Positions 37,230 to 47,193 are shown, numbered from the stretch's first letter. The stretch is DNA of 64,000 nt from an uncultured Clostridium sp. (GCA_946553025.1 CAMNRM010000003.1:1-64000); one strand, 5' to 3'. The notes: generated by a model from the letters alone, not told the origin. Numbers and translations: made by a program.

Positions 37230-40025
37230 ATGCCGGAACAGGAGAAGGAACATCGAAGAGAAACCAGGGAGAATACGTATTATCAGCCGAAGACCGATAG
37301 AAGCCAATCGGTATTGTTAAACCGGATTGAACGGTATAACCAGTTTTTAAATTATCAAGATTTTGGACGGAACTATTTGATGAATCCGGCAGGAAGGATG
37401 CTGAAAACCCCTTCCCGGCAGCTTACCCAGGCGGCAATAAACGAAAAAGATGAGGAAGCAGCAGGGCTATCAAAAGTAGTTGGATATACAGGAATAGCTG
37501 GATCAATTTTTGGAACGTATGCAGATAAAGCGAGAATAAAGAAGGTATATCAGGACACGGTTTCCATGGAGCATTATCTTAATGCAGAAAAAATCTTTAT
37601 CCGCGATCCGTTTACGGAAGCAGGAAGTATTTTCCATGATGTTGAAAAATTTAGTATTATCGACCCGGAAAAAGTTACCCGTGGGGATTTAAAAATGTTC
37701 CAATATCGCTTAAAACATCCCGATGCATCCTTTGAGGAACTTTTATCGGTACGAAAGGAAGCCAATGCCCGGTATAGCAATGGTGGAAAAATTGACTACC
37801 GGAAGCTTGGGCAGCGCAATGGGCTGAAAAAGCGGATTGACCGGCTGGCAGGATTATCAGAAATCAATGCTTTTATGGAGTTTAGCAAAACGGTAGAAGC
37901 AGAGAATCCGCAGCTTTTTACGCCAGTACAAAAAAATATCCTATACCGGGAAGCTGGATTTATGGAGGCAAATAATCCTGTAGAATTTATGGCAAATACC
38001 ACATTGATCCGGCAGATCTTAAAATCACCATCCCTTGCCGGGGAATTTTCATGTTTAGATCCTGAAGGATTAATGAATGAACGGGATATACACCGACTGC
38101 TAAAGGGACAGATACCTGGGTTAAGGTTAGAAAAGGCGGGAAAAGGGGGAAATCTGGAAAAGATGTCGGGGCGGTTAAGGCAAAACCATACGGTGGCACA
38201 ATCCGGAAAAAACAGACCGATTATCCTGGATGCAAAACGTTACTATCTTTTTCATGGCGGGTTAAAGGCGCTTTTGTGGAATCAGGGAAACTACCGAAAA
38301 ATCATGGAAATGCGTAAGTCACTTTCTGGGAGAGAAAGCATTAAGGGATGGGTTTTCCGGGAATTTAAACAGGAGCTAATGGAAGATGAAGAGTTTGCTG
38401 CAATGTCAGGTTATGTGGATCATGCTGTTCCAGTATCTGTTGTCGGGGCAAAAACTGCTATTGCTGCAGGAAAAACCGCAGGCAAGGTGACGGGTAATGT
38501 GGCGGTAAAATCCAGTGCGGCGGCAGGTAATGCAGTAATTTCTGGCTTACATAGGATGGGAAATGATGTGGAAGCTGAAGCAGTAAGGGCAATGGGAGAA
38601 GGGATAACCAGGGTTGGAAAGGCCATAGATGACCGGATAAATGATGTTCTCCGTCTTCCAGGGCAAGCTGTCCGGAATGTGGAGAAACAGGCCGTATCAG
38701 CGGCGGTGTCAGGAGCAAAAGTATTGGTCGGTAAAGTTGAACAGTTAGAACAGTTATTGCGGTCAACGAAAGCTGGCGCAGCCATTACACAAAGTCCTGT
38801 TTATCGGGGAATAAAAGCAGCAGGAAAGAAAACTTTCCATGGCTTTCGTCAGGCAAAACATATCGCCCACGCAACAACCGATGTTATTTTCCGTTCATCG
38901 GGAGTTGCATTTGATTCGGTAAAGCAATGGCTGCTCAAACCGGCGGCAATTTTTATCGGCCTTATTGTATTTTTACAGCTTATCCTTGCCGCAGCATTTG
39001 GCGGGATGGGAGGAGCTTCCGTGGTGACGGTAACAGTATTTGATACACCGGAGCATTTCAATAACCCGGATTACATAACCCCTGAAGAGATGGGATTTCA
39101 GCAGCGTTATGAGCAGGCACAGGTAAGGTTCCAGTCCCAGATTGATGGGATAATTCATGGTTATGCAAAAACCTTAAACAAAAAGGGGAACCAGATTCCC
39201 TATGGGGTGAATGGGGCAAATAACCAGGAGGATTGCCGGAATGATGATTATGTCAGTGGGGTAACGATGCATTTTGATTCCGAAAAAAGCAATAACCTGG
39301 AAGATATTCTTTCCTGTGTGGCCGTCATTATGCAGCAGAAACAAGCGGAACATCATGCAGAAGCTTTAGAACTGGTGGATTGTTTTTATCAATCCTCCCA
39401 CACCTATGATTACATGGAGAGTCCGTTATATTCCTGTGATTCCGGCTGTGAAATAACACGATATTTCTGCAATGAAGCTGAGAATGGATATGTGAGTACA
39501 GAAATGAAATTCGCGCCATATCTTTATGAGAAATTATTTGTTCCAGAAGAAAGCCATCAGTGTGAAGTAGACCGGGAAAACTCGGAAATGAAGTTTAGCG
39601 ATTATGCGGGATGTGTGGTTACAGGAACCTGTTTCCATAATTCCGGCGATGAAGAGGATAACTTCGGGCGGAGGAAACCCCAGAAAAGTAAGTGTTCCAA
39701 TCCTGAAGCTTTTTGGAATTGTAAACATAGCTGCACGAACCCAAAATGTACTCATGACTGTTCCCGTTCTTCCCTTGGCTGCGGCGGCTACTGGTATTGT
39801 GGAGGCCATGACCACTTTGGCTGTCCAGATGGACATGAAGTTAAGGTTTGTTTTGGTCATGTGAGCATGGAAATGAATATCCATATGAAAACCATGGAAG
39901 AGCTGTTTGCTTTGGGTGGGGTAGAAGTGAATGAAGATGGAGCCAGTACAGAAGATTTAGAGGGCAATATGGGTATGGATGCAGACACAGATACTTCGTC
40001 TGAAGCTTATGATACTTCTGAATGA
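37230..40025 (+). CDS. Large conjugation membrane protein with Cys-rich outer domain (CD1107-like)
   Basis: The ATG at 37230 has GGAGGGAGG upstream; 931 residues. About 565 residues of cytosolic, charged and Ala/Gly-rich sequence (repeated SAAAGNAV / AVSAAVSGAK-like helices) precede one membrane helix near 567-592 (PAAIFIGLIVFLQLILAAAF). The outer part has more than 20 cysteines, in clusters such as CKHSCTNPKCTHDC and CGGYWYCGGHDHFGC, likely disulfide or metal bound. Proteins of this kind follow VirB4 and precede the wall hydrolase in Clostridia ICEs. In some elements it and the hydrolase are one protein; here they are separate. Confidence 0.65.
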   Translation: MPEQEKEHRRETRENTYYQPKTDRSQSVLLNRIERYNQFLNYQDFGRNYLMNPAGRMLKTPSRQLTQAAINEKDEEAAGLSKVVGYTGIAGSIFGTYADKARIKKVYQDTVSMEHYLNAEKIFIRDPFTEAGSIFHDVEKFSIIDPEKVTRGDLKMFQYRLKHPDASFEELLSVRKEANARYSNGGKIDYRKLGQRNGLKKRIDRLAGLSEINAFMEFSKTVEAENPQLFTPVQKNILYREAGFMEANNPVEFMANTTLIRQILKSPSLAGEFSCLDPEGLMNERDIHRLLKGQIPGLRLEKAGKGGNLEKMSGRLRQNHTVAQSGKNRPIILDAKRYYLFHGGLKALLWNQGNYRKIMEMRKSLSGRESIKGWVFREFKQELMEDEEFAAMSGYVDHAVPVSVVGAKTAIAAGKTAGKVTGNVAVKSSAAAGNAVISGLHRMGNDVEAEAVRAMGEGITRVGKAIDDRINDVLRLPGQAVRNVEKQAVSAAVSGAKVLVGKVEQLEQLLRSTKAGAAITQSPVYRGIKAAGKKTFHGFRQAKHIAHATTDVIFRSSGVAFDSVKQWLLKPAAIFIGLIVFLQLILAAAFGGMGGASVVTVTVFDTPEHFNNPDYITPEEMGFQQRYEQAQVRFQSQIDGIIHGYAKTLNKKGNQIPYGVNGANNQEDCRNDDYVSGVTMHFDSEKSNNLEDILSCVAVIMQQKQAEHHAEALELVDCFYQSSHTYDYMESPLYSCDSGCEITRYFCNEAENGYVSTEMKFAPYLYEKLFVPEESHQCEVDRENSEMKFSDYAGCVVTGTCFHNSGDEEDNFGRRKPQKSKCSNPEAFWNCKHSCTNPKCTHDCSRSSLGCGGYWYCGGHDHFGCPDGHEVKVCFGHVSMEMNIHMKTMEELFALGGVEVNEDGASTEDLEGNMGMDADTDTSSEAYDTSE

Positions 40026-40113
40026 ATCAGCAGAGGATTATTGAAACCGTTTTCGATAAAAAAGTTTGCCTGAAAGGATTAAAAGTACGCAAAAAGGAAG
40101 GAGGGGATAGCAG

Positions 40114-41706
40114 TTGAAGATAAGGAAAGATAATGGTCAAAAAAAGCAGAGATGGATAGGACGTAGGAAGGACTGGAGGAGAAAATGGGCAAAACAGGTA
40201 ATCGCTATTGTCCTTCTTGGAACCATGTTTGTACCAGTGTTTTCTTTTCTGAAGATTACCGAGCCATTCCAGGCGGATGCTGCCATTGGATTAGGGATCG
40301 AAACCGTCTATGACGATGAGATTTGGATGGGATGGACAATCTTTGAATCCGGCAATGTTGGTTATGGACAAGCCGGCGGTGATGGAGGCAGGGCCTATGG
40401 CCGTTACCAGTTTGACTATCAGTATGCTCTGCCTGAATTTTTAACCTATGTTGTGTCAACGGATTCTGAAAAATATTCCATGTTGTCAAAGTATACCCGC
40501 TATGGTGCAGGCTCGGATAAGCTGCTAAGTGGTGCTGGTTTGGGAGCAGACTGGGTAAAAGCTTACCATGCTGACCAGGAAGAATTTTCCCGTTTACAGG
40601 ATGAGTTTGCTTATGACCATTACTACCTTCCGGCAAAGCAGATCATGGCTTCCCATGGGATTGACCTGGACGAGATTGGCGATCCGGCGGTAAAAGGTAC
40701 AGTTTACAGTTTTTCTATCCGGGATGGACAATACGATCAGGGCCTCCGTGCGGCATGGCAGTCTTACTCTGCCGGGGATGATATCAGCACCTGGTTAAAC
40801 AAGATGTACAACCTGGAAGCCAGACGCCATCCGACCCAGGCAAACCGGTGGAACAATGAACAGAGAATTGCTGCACTGAATGGTGCAACGACCGGATATT
40901 TAAGCGATTTAGGCTCCATTCTGACCGCAGGTGGTACGATTTATCAGGATTATGTAAAAGGCTGGATATCGAAATATCCTGATTTATCGGAAGCATTTAA
41001 GAAATCTGGCGGTTGGAATACGGATAATAAAACTTGGGCCACAGCTCTGCGGGAAATTGGGGACTGGCAGGAAATCTATGGGATTAAAGGCGGATGTTTG
41101 GATTTTTCTTTTGCAACTTCCGGGGGAATGTATATTAGCGATGTTATTGTTGATGTTAAGTCCTTGTCCATTCCCGACAATGGGAGCAGTATGCCGGTGG
41201 TTTATATGGCACAAAGCGGCGGTCAGCCCTGGAGTAATGTCCCCTTTGGGGGAGGGACAATCGCTACCTCCGGCTGTTCGGTAACTTCTCTTGCGATGGT
41301 TTTATCCTATTTAAAAAGTGATGTGGATTCGGATGGATGGATTTATCCGTCAGATATTGTTGCTGCCATTGCCGGAAAGTATGGGAATTACAATCATTTC
41401 TATACAAAAGACGGACAAGCGTGGGAGATTTTCCCGGCAGTAGCAGCTATTTATGGAGTTTCCTGCAGGCAGATTAACACAGCCAGTATTGTCCATGAGA
41501 TGGAGGCAGGCCATCCGGTGATTATGAGCTGTAAGCCAAGTGAATTTACCTCAAAGGGGCATTTTATTGTACTTTCTGGCCTTACCGATGACGGCTACGT
41601 AACAGTAAATGATCCAAACTCTGCCCATGCGTCCTATTCCCATAAAAAATATCCCGTGTCCTACCTGGTTGGCTGTGGGAAAGGATGGTGGGCGTTTTCT
41701 ACATAA
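40114..41706 (+). CDS. Lysozyme-like / C39-type peptidase wall hydrolase of the transfer system
   Basis: TTG start at 40114 with AAGGAGGGG upstream; 530 residues. A signal or anchor helix at about 27-50 (VIAIVLLGTMFVPVFSFL). A lysozyme-like domain (about 55-300) has WTIFESGNVGYGQ and GRAYGRYQFD. The C-terminal domain (about 365-530) is a C39-like cysteine peptidase: GCSVTSLAMVLSYL with the nucleophile Cys, GHFIVLSGL with His, and VNDPNS. Most related transfer hydrolases use NlpC/P60 instead, so the C39-like domain is a variation. It opens peptidoglycan for the mating channel. Confidence 0.8.
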   Translation: MKIRKDNGQKKQRWIGRRKDWRRKWAKQVIAIVLLGTMFVPVFSFLKITEPFQADAAIGLGIETVYDDEIWMGWTIFESGNVGYGQAGGDGGRAYGRYQFDYQYALPEFLTYVVSTDSEKYSMLSKYTRYGAGSDKLLSGAGLGADWVKAYHADQEEFSRLQDEFAYDHYYLPAKQIMASHGIDLDEIGDPAVKGTVYSFSIRDGQYDQGLRAAWQSYSAGDDISTWLNKMYNLEARRHPTQANRWNNEQRIAALNGATTGYLSDLGSILTAGGTIYQDYVKGWISKYPDLSEAFKKSGGWNTDNKTWATALREIGDWQEIYGIKGGCLDFSFATSGGMYISDVIVDVKSLSIPDNGSSMPVVYMAQSGGQPWSNVPFGGGTIATSGCSVTSLAMVLSYLKSDVDSDGWIYPSDIVAAIAGKYGNYNHFYTKDGQAWEIFPAVAAIYGVSCRQINTASIVHEMEAGHPVIMSCKPSEFTSKGHFIVLSGLTDDGYVTVNDPNSAHASYSHKKYPVSYLVGCGKGWWAFST

Positions 41707-41911
41707 ATTCTATAGAGATTTTTTATAGAAGTTTGTGGCATTTCTTAGTTTATAGTTTCCCAATAGGTAAGCTTCTCCCCACAGGTAATCAGGAAAAAAT
41801 ATAAAAATTGGAAGCAGGAGAAAACGAAAACCGGGAAAGAAAAAAGAGAGAAAATGTGCGAAAACGAAAAGAAAAAGGAAGGGTGTTTATAAAGAAGGGA
41901 GTTTGAAATCG

Positions 41912-42397
41912 ATGAAAAAATTAAAATGGTTTATCCCAGGATGTACAGCAATGATTGCCGTTTTATTCCTATGTGTCCCGGCAATGGCAGGCGGGTACTC
42001 TGCAAGTTCAGAACTAAAGGTAAATATCATTGGTATCAGCCCGTGGCCAAAGGAACCAGAAACCGTAGAGGAAATGTATTTATTTACTGAGCAGGAATTA
42101 TCACAGGCAACACCATCCAATGCATCTAAATCGGATGCTGTCAGGGCGAATATCTCCCACACAGATGATGCTTTGTCAGATATATGTTTATCAAGTACAA
42201 GCCCGTCAAATACAGAATATGCAGAATCATGGAATGACGAAAAAACAGAAGAAAAAGAAAAGGAAAACAAGAATTTTAGCAGAGATAATATGATGGATAA
42301 CTTGCCAGGCAAAAAGCCGGATGAAGGGCAGGAAGAAAGGCTTTCCACACCATCAGATGGGAAAAGAGCCGATGTTTTGGATGCAAATACAACGTAA
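41912..42397 (+). CDS. Small secreted protein, unknown
   Basis: The ATG at 41912 follows GAAGGGAG; 161 residues. A clear signal peptide (LKWFIPGCTAMIAVLFLCVPAMA) then a short region SSELKVNIIGISPWP that resembles the start of TasA-like proteins, then a Ser/Thr/Glu/Lys-rich low-complexity tail. No wall anchor seen. It begins the SipW/TasA cassette, so it may be a minor part of the secreted fibre, but nothing proves this. Confidence 0.6.
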   Translation: MKKLKWFIPGCTAMIAVLFLCVPAMAGGYSASSELKVNIIGISPWPKEPETVEEMYLFTEQELSQATPSNASKSDAVRANISHTDDALSDICLSSTSPSNTEYAESWNDEKTEEKEKENKNFSRDNMMDNLPGKKPDEGQEERLSTPSDGKRADVLDANTT

Positions 42398-42502
42398 AAA
42401 TAATGTGTTGTTCTATTTTTGCAGAGAAGTATTGTTAAATGATGGGAGAGAAGTTTCCAGATACTCTTAATTGTTTCCACATACTGGCAGGAGGATAGAG
42501 GA

Positions 42503-43120
42503 ATGGATAAACGAAGGACAACGGGAAAACTGTTGATAAAACTGCAAAAACATAATGAATGGGGGTGTTCCCATTCTATCCGTGTAAGTCAGTATGCCGT
42601 AGAAATGGGAAAATACCTGGGAATGAATGAAAGGGAAATCAATACATTATTTACAGCCGCACTGCTCCATGACATTGGGAAACTGTTTATTCCAGCAAGA
42701 ATACTGGATAAGACAGGAGCTTTGACCAGGGCAGAGTATCGGATAGTGAAATGGCATACCTGGTTTGGGTATTTGCTTTTAAAGATATTGGGCTATCCAG
42801 AGAATATCTGCAGGGCAGTGGAAAACCATCATGAACGCTATGATGGCAATGGCTATCACAAGAAAAAGAATGTCGGCTTATTTGCAGAGATTATCAGTGT
42901 GGCGGATGCCTATGATGCGATGAAAAGCAGCAGGCCATACCGGGGAAAGATGGAGGAGGCGGAAATTTTTTGTGCGATGGCAACGGGAAGCGGAAAACAA
43001 TTTAACCCGGATGTGTGGGAGGTGATGTCCTGTATGGTATTCCCGAAAAAACAGAATTTGTATATTGCCAAAGCAGATACAGAAAGTTATGTCACTAATC
43101 TTATTCCCGGAGCTACATAG
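42503..43120 (+). CDS. HD-GYP-type phosphohydrolase
   Basis: A 205-residue single-domain protein; GGAGG precedes the ATG. HDIGK is at 56-60, HHERYDGNGY at 109-118 and ADAYDAM follows, the metal and substrate motifs of HD-GYP domains, which hydrolyse c-di-GMP. No sensor domain is attached. In place of GYP it has GYH, which some active members also show. Its 3' end lies just before the signal peptidase gene. It may link second-messenger level to fibre secretion or to transfer. Confidence 0.8.
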   Translation: MDKRRTTGKLLIKLQKHNEWGCSHSIRVSQYAVEMGKYLGMNEREINTLFTAALLHDIGKLFIPARILDKTGALTRAEYRIVKWHTWFGYLLLKILGYPENICRAVENHHERYDGNGYHKKKNVGLFAEIISVADAYDAMKSSRPYRGKMEEAEIFCAMATGSGKQFNPDVWEVMSCMVFPKKQNLYIAKADTESYVTNLIPGAT

Positions 43121-43130
43121 GGAAGGAAAT

Positions 43131-43550
43131 GTGAACCAAATGCAGAAAATGCACGAGAAACTAAGTCTGGTGGTAAAGAGGAGAATGAAAGAAATTTTAC
43201 GGGGTAATCGCTTCTTTTTTCTGGCTGTGGCAGTTGTGATTTTTCTGAATGTACAGTTTGATTTCTACTATATCAAAACTGGAAGTATGGAGCCGGAACT
43301 TCCTGTGGGAACAATCGTCGCTACTGATACCAATACACAGGCAAAGGTTGGGGATATTTATGCTTACCGAAGCGGCAAAAATGTTGTCATTCACCGCATA
43401 ATAGCGGCTGATGAAGAAGGATATACCTTTAAAGGGGATGCAAACCCTTCTACGGATGCGGCTAAAGTAACAGAAAGTCAACTTGTGGGAAAAGTTGTGT
43501 TGAAACTGACATTTTTAGTACCAGTATTAAGATGGGCTGGCAGAACATAG
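43131..43550 (+). CDS. sipW: SipW-type signal peptidase I
   Basis: The GTG at 43131 is favoured because GGGAAGGAAA precedes it; ATG 43140 is possible. About 139 residues. A membrane helix (FFFLAVAVVIFLNVQF) is followed by YIKTGSMEPELPVGT with the catalytic Ser, and by VVIHRII, where a His replaces the Lys of ordinary bacterial signal peptidases. That is the ER/SipW type, which in Bacillus processes TasA. Two TasA-like proteins are encoded just after it, so they are its likely substrates. Confidence 0.88.
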   Translation: MNQMQKMHEKLSLVVKRRMKEILRGNRFFFLAVAVVIFLNVQFDFYYIKTGSMEPELPVGTIVATDTNTQAKVGDIYAYRSGKNVVIHRIIAADEEGYTFKGDANPSTDAAKVTESQLVGKVVLKLTFLVPVLRWAGRT

Positions 43551-43589
43551 GATTCGGCTTTTCATTATTTCTTTCAGGAGGCAGTTGCG

Positions 43590-44408
43590 ATGGCGGATAA
43601 AATGAGCATGAGGGCAGGGAAGAACAGAAAAGGAATAAAGGCGGTAAAAGAAACCATGAAAGTAAAGAAAGTCACGAAATCAAAGGAAATAAAAGCAGGA
43701 GCAGGAAAACGGGTGAAAGCAGCAAAGTTGGTAAAAGCAGGAGTCATTGCAGGGGTGTTGTATCTGTTTGTGGCAGGTGGAATACATAGCGGATATGCCT
43801 ATTTTTCAGGAACATCGGAGATAAAAGTAAACCAGCTATCCATAGCCAGAGGGGAACAGGATCAGGACGGAGCGCTTATCATTGTTGAGCCGGAATGGGA
43901 TGCAAGGAAGGAGGTGGATGGAAACTATGCTATGGATATGCAGCCTGGGGAAAGTGCAGTAAAAGATCCAAGGGTGGAGAGCAGTATTGATTATCCCTGT
44001 TGGGTATTTGTAGAAGTGTCAATTCCAGAAGAATCAGGTACGTTAGAGAAAGCAGATAACCCTTATCCGTATGTCACCTTTACCGGGGATGGGACAGATT
44101 ATACGTATGAATTTGAGATTGTTGTTCCAGAGATTAATGAGGAAGATTGGGAGCTTTATCAGAGGTCAGATGGGAAAAACCTTATTTCTTATGTGTATGG
44201 GTGCAGGACGCCACTGGAAGCGTATGGAACGACAAGCCCTGTTTTTGAATCTATTACTGTACCGAAATTTAAGCAGTTTGAAGGCGGTGAAAATTATATT
44301 TTTATCCGGGCAAAGGCAGTACAGACAGAAGGCTGTTTGACGCTGGATGATGCTGCCAAAAAGCTGGGAATCGAAAGGGAAATTAAACAAACATTCATAA
44401 ATCCGTAG
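43590..44408 (+). CDS. TasA/camelysin-like secreted protein 1
   Basis: A 272-residue protein with AGGAGG upstream. The first ~50 residues are very basic, then a membrane helix LVKAGVIAGVLYLFVAGGIHSGYAYFSG with the AYF-type cleavage region of SipW substrates. The mature part has KVNQLSIARGEQ, ALIIVEPEWD, VKDPRVESSIDYPCWVFVEVSIP and IFIRAKAVQTEG, the beta-sandwich pattern of TasA/CalY. It is expected to form or decorate a surface fibre. Confidence 0.82.
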   Translation: MADKMSMRAGKNRKGIKAVKETMKVKKVTKSKEIKAGAGKRVKAAKLVKAGVIAGVLYLFVAGGIHSGYAYFSGTSEIKVNQLSIARGEQDQDGALIIVEPEWDARKEVDGNYAMDMQPGESAVKDPRVESSIDYPCWVFVEVSIPEESGTLEKADNPYPYVTFTGDGTDYTYEFEIVVPEINEEDWELYQRSDGKNLISYVYGCRTPLEAYGTTSPVFESITVPKFKQFEGGENYIFIRAKAVQTEGCLTLDDAAKKLGIEREIKQTFINP

Positions 44409-44525
44409 AAAGATATTGAAAAAGTAAAGGATTAGAAAAAGGCATTATGCAAAAGGAAAAAGCAGATATTTACAGCAAGGATGCTGTTGATATAACCATG
44501 TTTAAGAATAAGGAGGAAGAAAGAA

Positions 44526-45194
44526 ATGATGAGCAGAAACAAAGAGATGATGGAAGGAAAATGCAGTCAGGGAAATTTGGGAAAGAGAAATCTTAACCCT
44601 AAAAAATGGAACAAGGTGAAAGCCGGGGTAATTGCCGGGGCAATGGCGCTATCGGTGTTTGGGGCTTATTCAGCTTTTACCTCCGTAACCGATACAAAGG
44701 TTAATACCTTTAATATCGTAGCCGGAGAAGATGGCGCACAGACAGGAACCATTGTGGAGCCGAGTTGGGATGAGGATAATGCGAAGAATATGCTGCCAAG
44801 GAAAACCGTAGCGAAAGATCCGAAGGTAGTATCGGATGCAGAATATGAAACCTGGGTATTCTTAACCGTTGATGTTCCCACATTCCAGGCAACATTAAAT
44901 GGTACAGCAGATGTCTACGATGCAGTTACCCCCAACTTTAATGCTGATGGGAAATGGACATTGATTAAGTCGGAAAAATCCAGCACAGCCGGAACCGATT
45001 CCCGCTATATTTACGGCTATAAGGATAAAGTGGCAGCGAAAGGAGAAACCAGTTCCTTATTTACTGAATTTACTGTCCCTGATTTTACCAAGACGGAGGC
45101 GCTAAAGGACAGTATTGACATTTCGGGAAGGATGATTCAGACGGAAGGCTATGCTACCCTGGCTGAAGCTGCGGCAGTTCTGGGACTGGATTAG
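44526..45194 (+). CDS. TasA/camelysin-like secreted protein 2
   Basis: A 222-residue paralogue of the preceding protein; GGAGGAAG precedes ATGATG. Basic N-terminus, helix VKAGVIAGAMALSVFGAYSAF, then TDTKVNTFNIVAGEDG, IVEPSWDED, VAKDPKVVSDAEYETWVFL and a C-terminal VQTEG-like MIQTEGYATL. The match with the first protein runs over the whole mature length. It is followed by a terminator, so the sipW-tasA operon ends here. Confidence 0.85.
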   Translation: MMSRNKEMMEGKCSQGNLGKRNLNPKKWNKVKAGVIAGAMALSVFGAYSAFTSVTDTKVNTFNIVAGEDGAQTGTIVEPSWDEDNAKNMLPRKTVAKDPKVVSDAEYETWVFLTVDVPTFQATLNGTADVYDAVTPNFNADGKWTLIKSEKSSTAGTDSRYIYGYKDKVAAKGETSSLFTEFTVPDFTKTEALKDSIDISGRMIQTEGYATLAEAAAVLGLD

Positions 45195-45215
45195 GTTCAT
45201 CAATTAAAAAAGGAT

Positions 45216-45245
45216 GGGGGCAGTGATTGGCTGTCCCTGTTTTAT
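45216..45245 (+). terminator. Terminator of the SipW/TasA operon
   Basis: GGGGCAG (45217-45223) pairs with CTGTCCC (45231-45237), one G-U, followed by TGTTTTATT. Confidence 0.65.
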
Positions 45246-45253
45246 TACGAAGT

Positions 45254-45290
45254 ATCCAGCAAAATGCGCCAGTGACGTGTTTTGTCGGAT
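45254..45290 (+). repeat. GGCAAAAC hairpin, copy 3
   Basis: ATCCAGCAAAA ... TTTTGTCGGAT, with one mismatch and one wobble, and the shared loop CAGTGA. The 3' half (GTTTTGTCGGATTT) is identical to the copy at 15879-15915. It lies between a terminator and the wall-binding protein gene. Confidence 0.5.
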
Positions 45291-45397
45291 TTGATGATTG
45301 CTTATTGCTGTGTTTTTCAAGATTTCATTTTAAAGAAATGCTTAAATGAAGATGTTTGATTGTAGTTAAAATTTTTTGGGAGTAAAGGAGAAAATGT

Positions 45398-46531
45398 ATG
45401 CGTGGAATAAAGTATAGAATAAAGAAAAAATACTTATTTTTCCTGTTGCCTGTTCTATCAATGTTGCTGTTCCGTTTTCCGGCATTTGCGGCAGAAAGTT
45501 CTACGAAACAGGTAATGGTGGAGTTGGAAGCCATAGCCGAGGAAAAAGATTATTTTACACCAAATGAAATGGCTGGTTATCGGATTACCCTAAAAAATAA
45601 ACTGGGGCCAGCCTGGATACGGGTGAAATTTGACCTTTCAGGTAAAAATATTGACCAGGAATTTACGGATAAAGATTTGCAGATTCAAGATGGCTGGATA
45701 AAGCGAGGAGGATATTTTTATTATACGAAAAAGGCAGAAGCCTATACAGATTATCTCGTTGTAGATGGTATTAAGATTCCTGATATAGCAGTTATAGATA
45801 AGCAAAGCGGGGAAGCGAGAGCAAGTGTAACTGTCAGCGTTTATGGCGAGGCCATCCAGTATGACAGCATTACACCTGATTTTTCCAGCGAAACACCGTG
45901 GGATAAAGAAGAACCGCAGCATACAGCACATACATCAGGTGCGTCCCGCAGAAGCAATTCCCCTACAGATTCTATCCATCTGTATTCATCCCCGCAGGAA
46001 ACTGGAACCCTATCAACAGGTAATTGGGAGTTGATTGATCAGGAAAACCATATATGGAAGTACCGGGGAAGCAATGGAAACTATGCAAAAGACGGCTGGA
46101 TTTACGTCTATAATCCCTATTCCCAGGAAGAGGAGAAATATAGCTGGTTTCATTTTGATGAACATGGGGTAATGACTTATGGCTGGTATAAAGCAGAAGA
46201 AAGGATTTGGTATTACTGCCATGAGGTATCGGACGGAAGTCTTGGGAAGCTGGTGAAAGGCTGGCATGAGGACAGGCAGGATGGAAAGAAGTATTTTCTT
46301 GACCGAAAAACAGGAATTATGTTATCAGGATGGCAGGAGATAGATGGAAGAGATTATTACTTTTCGACCTATGAGGAAATCCCACAGCAGACCTGGATCT
46401 GGAATGTATTTGGTGACAGTGGCCTGGGTAGATGGATTTATGAGCGGTTAGGGTATCGGAGTTATGGTTCTTTGTACATTAATGAAAAAACACCAGATGG
46501 ACAGTGGGTATATGAAAATGGAAAAAAATAA
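45398..46531 (+). CDS. Secreted protein with cell-wall-binding (choline-binding-type) repeats
   Basis: A 377-residue protein. Signal peptide YLFFLLPVLSMLLFRFPAFAA; a ~150-residue beta domain (VMVELEAIAEEKDYFTPNEM, AWIRVKFDLSG) similar in style to the TasA-like neighbours; a Ser/Pro-rich linker (about 170-205); and C-terminal repeats with GWIYVYNP, YGWYKAEERIWYYC, KGWHEDRQDGKKYFLD and SGWQEIDGRDYYFS, the aromatic pattern of CW-binding repeats. It may attach the fibre to the wall. It is separated from the sipW operon by a terminator. GTAAAGGAG precedes the ATG. Confidence 0.75.
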   Translation: MRGIKYRIKKKYLFFLLPVLSMLLFRFPAFAAESSTKQVMVELEAIAEEKDYFTPNEMAGYRITLKNKLGPAWIRVKFDLSGKNIDQEFTDKDLQIQDGWIKRGGYFYYTKKAEAYTDYLVVDGIKIPDIAVIDKQSGEARASVTVSVYGEAIQYDSITPDFSSETPWDKEEPQHTAHTSGASRRSNSPTDSIHLYSSPQETGTLSTGNWELIDQENHIWKYRGSNGNYAKDGWIYVYNPYSQEEEKYSWFHFDEHGVMTYGWYKAEERIWYYCHEVSDGSLGKLVKGWHEDRQDGKKYFLDRKTGIMLSGWQEIDGRDYYFSTYEEIPQQTWIWNVFGDSGLGRWIYERLGYRSYGSLYINEKTPDGQWVYENGKK

Positions 46532-46770
46532 AATTATGGCTTGACATAAGGCTTGTTTTATTGAAAAAAATATGCTATTTTATGTAAGAAATAGTATAGA
46601 ACTACCGTATCATAGAGGAGAAGCGAAATTTAGACGTTGAAAATCTTTGTCTTATTGATAAAGTAAAGATTAATCCTATAATCTAACACATGTAGTAAAA
46701 TAAAAGATCACACGAAAGATACTATAACAACAGGATAAAAATAGCTGGACATCGATCAAGGAAAAATTAT

Positions 46771-47163
46771 ATGAAAAAAAATTATGGATTAACAAATACA
46801 GAACGAGTACTTATGGAACTTTTGTGGAAAGAAGCAAAACCAGTGACTTTTCGAGAAATTTTAGACGTAGCTACAAAAGAGTGGGGGAAAGAATGGAAAC
46901 CGCAAACCTTAAATACTTTTTTACGTGGTTTACAGAAGATGGGCATGATTCGAGCCGAGAAAAGTTTAATTTCTGGTTACAATGTTTATTATGCTTTAGT
47001 TACAAAAGAGCAACATATTCATAAATGGACAAGAGAATTGGTGGAAGTTTATTATCATAATTCTATAGTTTATCTCGCAAAGGCATATATTGGCGATGGA
47101 CAGCTCTCAGGGCAAGAAAAAGAAGAATTAAAGGAATTTATAGCAAGTCATATTGATAGTTAA
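46771..47163 (+). CDS. BlaI/MecI-family repressor
   Basis: A 130-residue protein. NTERVLMELLWKEAKPVTFREI, the recognition helix WKPQTLNTFLRGLQKMGMI and the wing GYNVYYALVT are typical of BlaI/MecI/CopY winged-helix repressors. The usual partner, a BlaR1/M56 sensor protease, is absent; instead an AgrC-like kinase gene follows 30 bases later. The target is unknown; the AT-rich 240-base stretch upstream (with TTGACA at 46544) is a candidate operator region. Confidence 0.85.
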   Translation: MKKNYGLTNTERVLMELLWKEAKPVTFREILDVATKEWGKEWKPQTLNTFLRGLQKMGMIRAEKSLISGYNVYYALVTKEQHIHKWTRELVEVYYHNSIVYLAKAYIGDGQLSGQEKEELKEFIASHIDS

Positions 47164-47193
47164 AATAATGAAAAAGTACCTGGAGATAAATGA

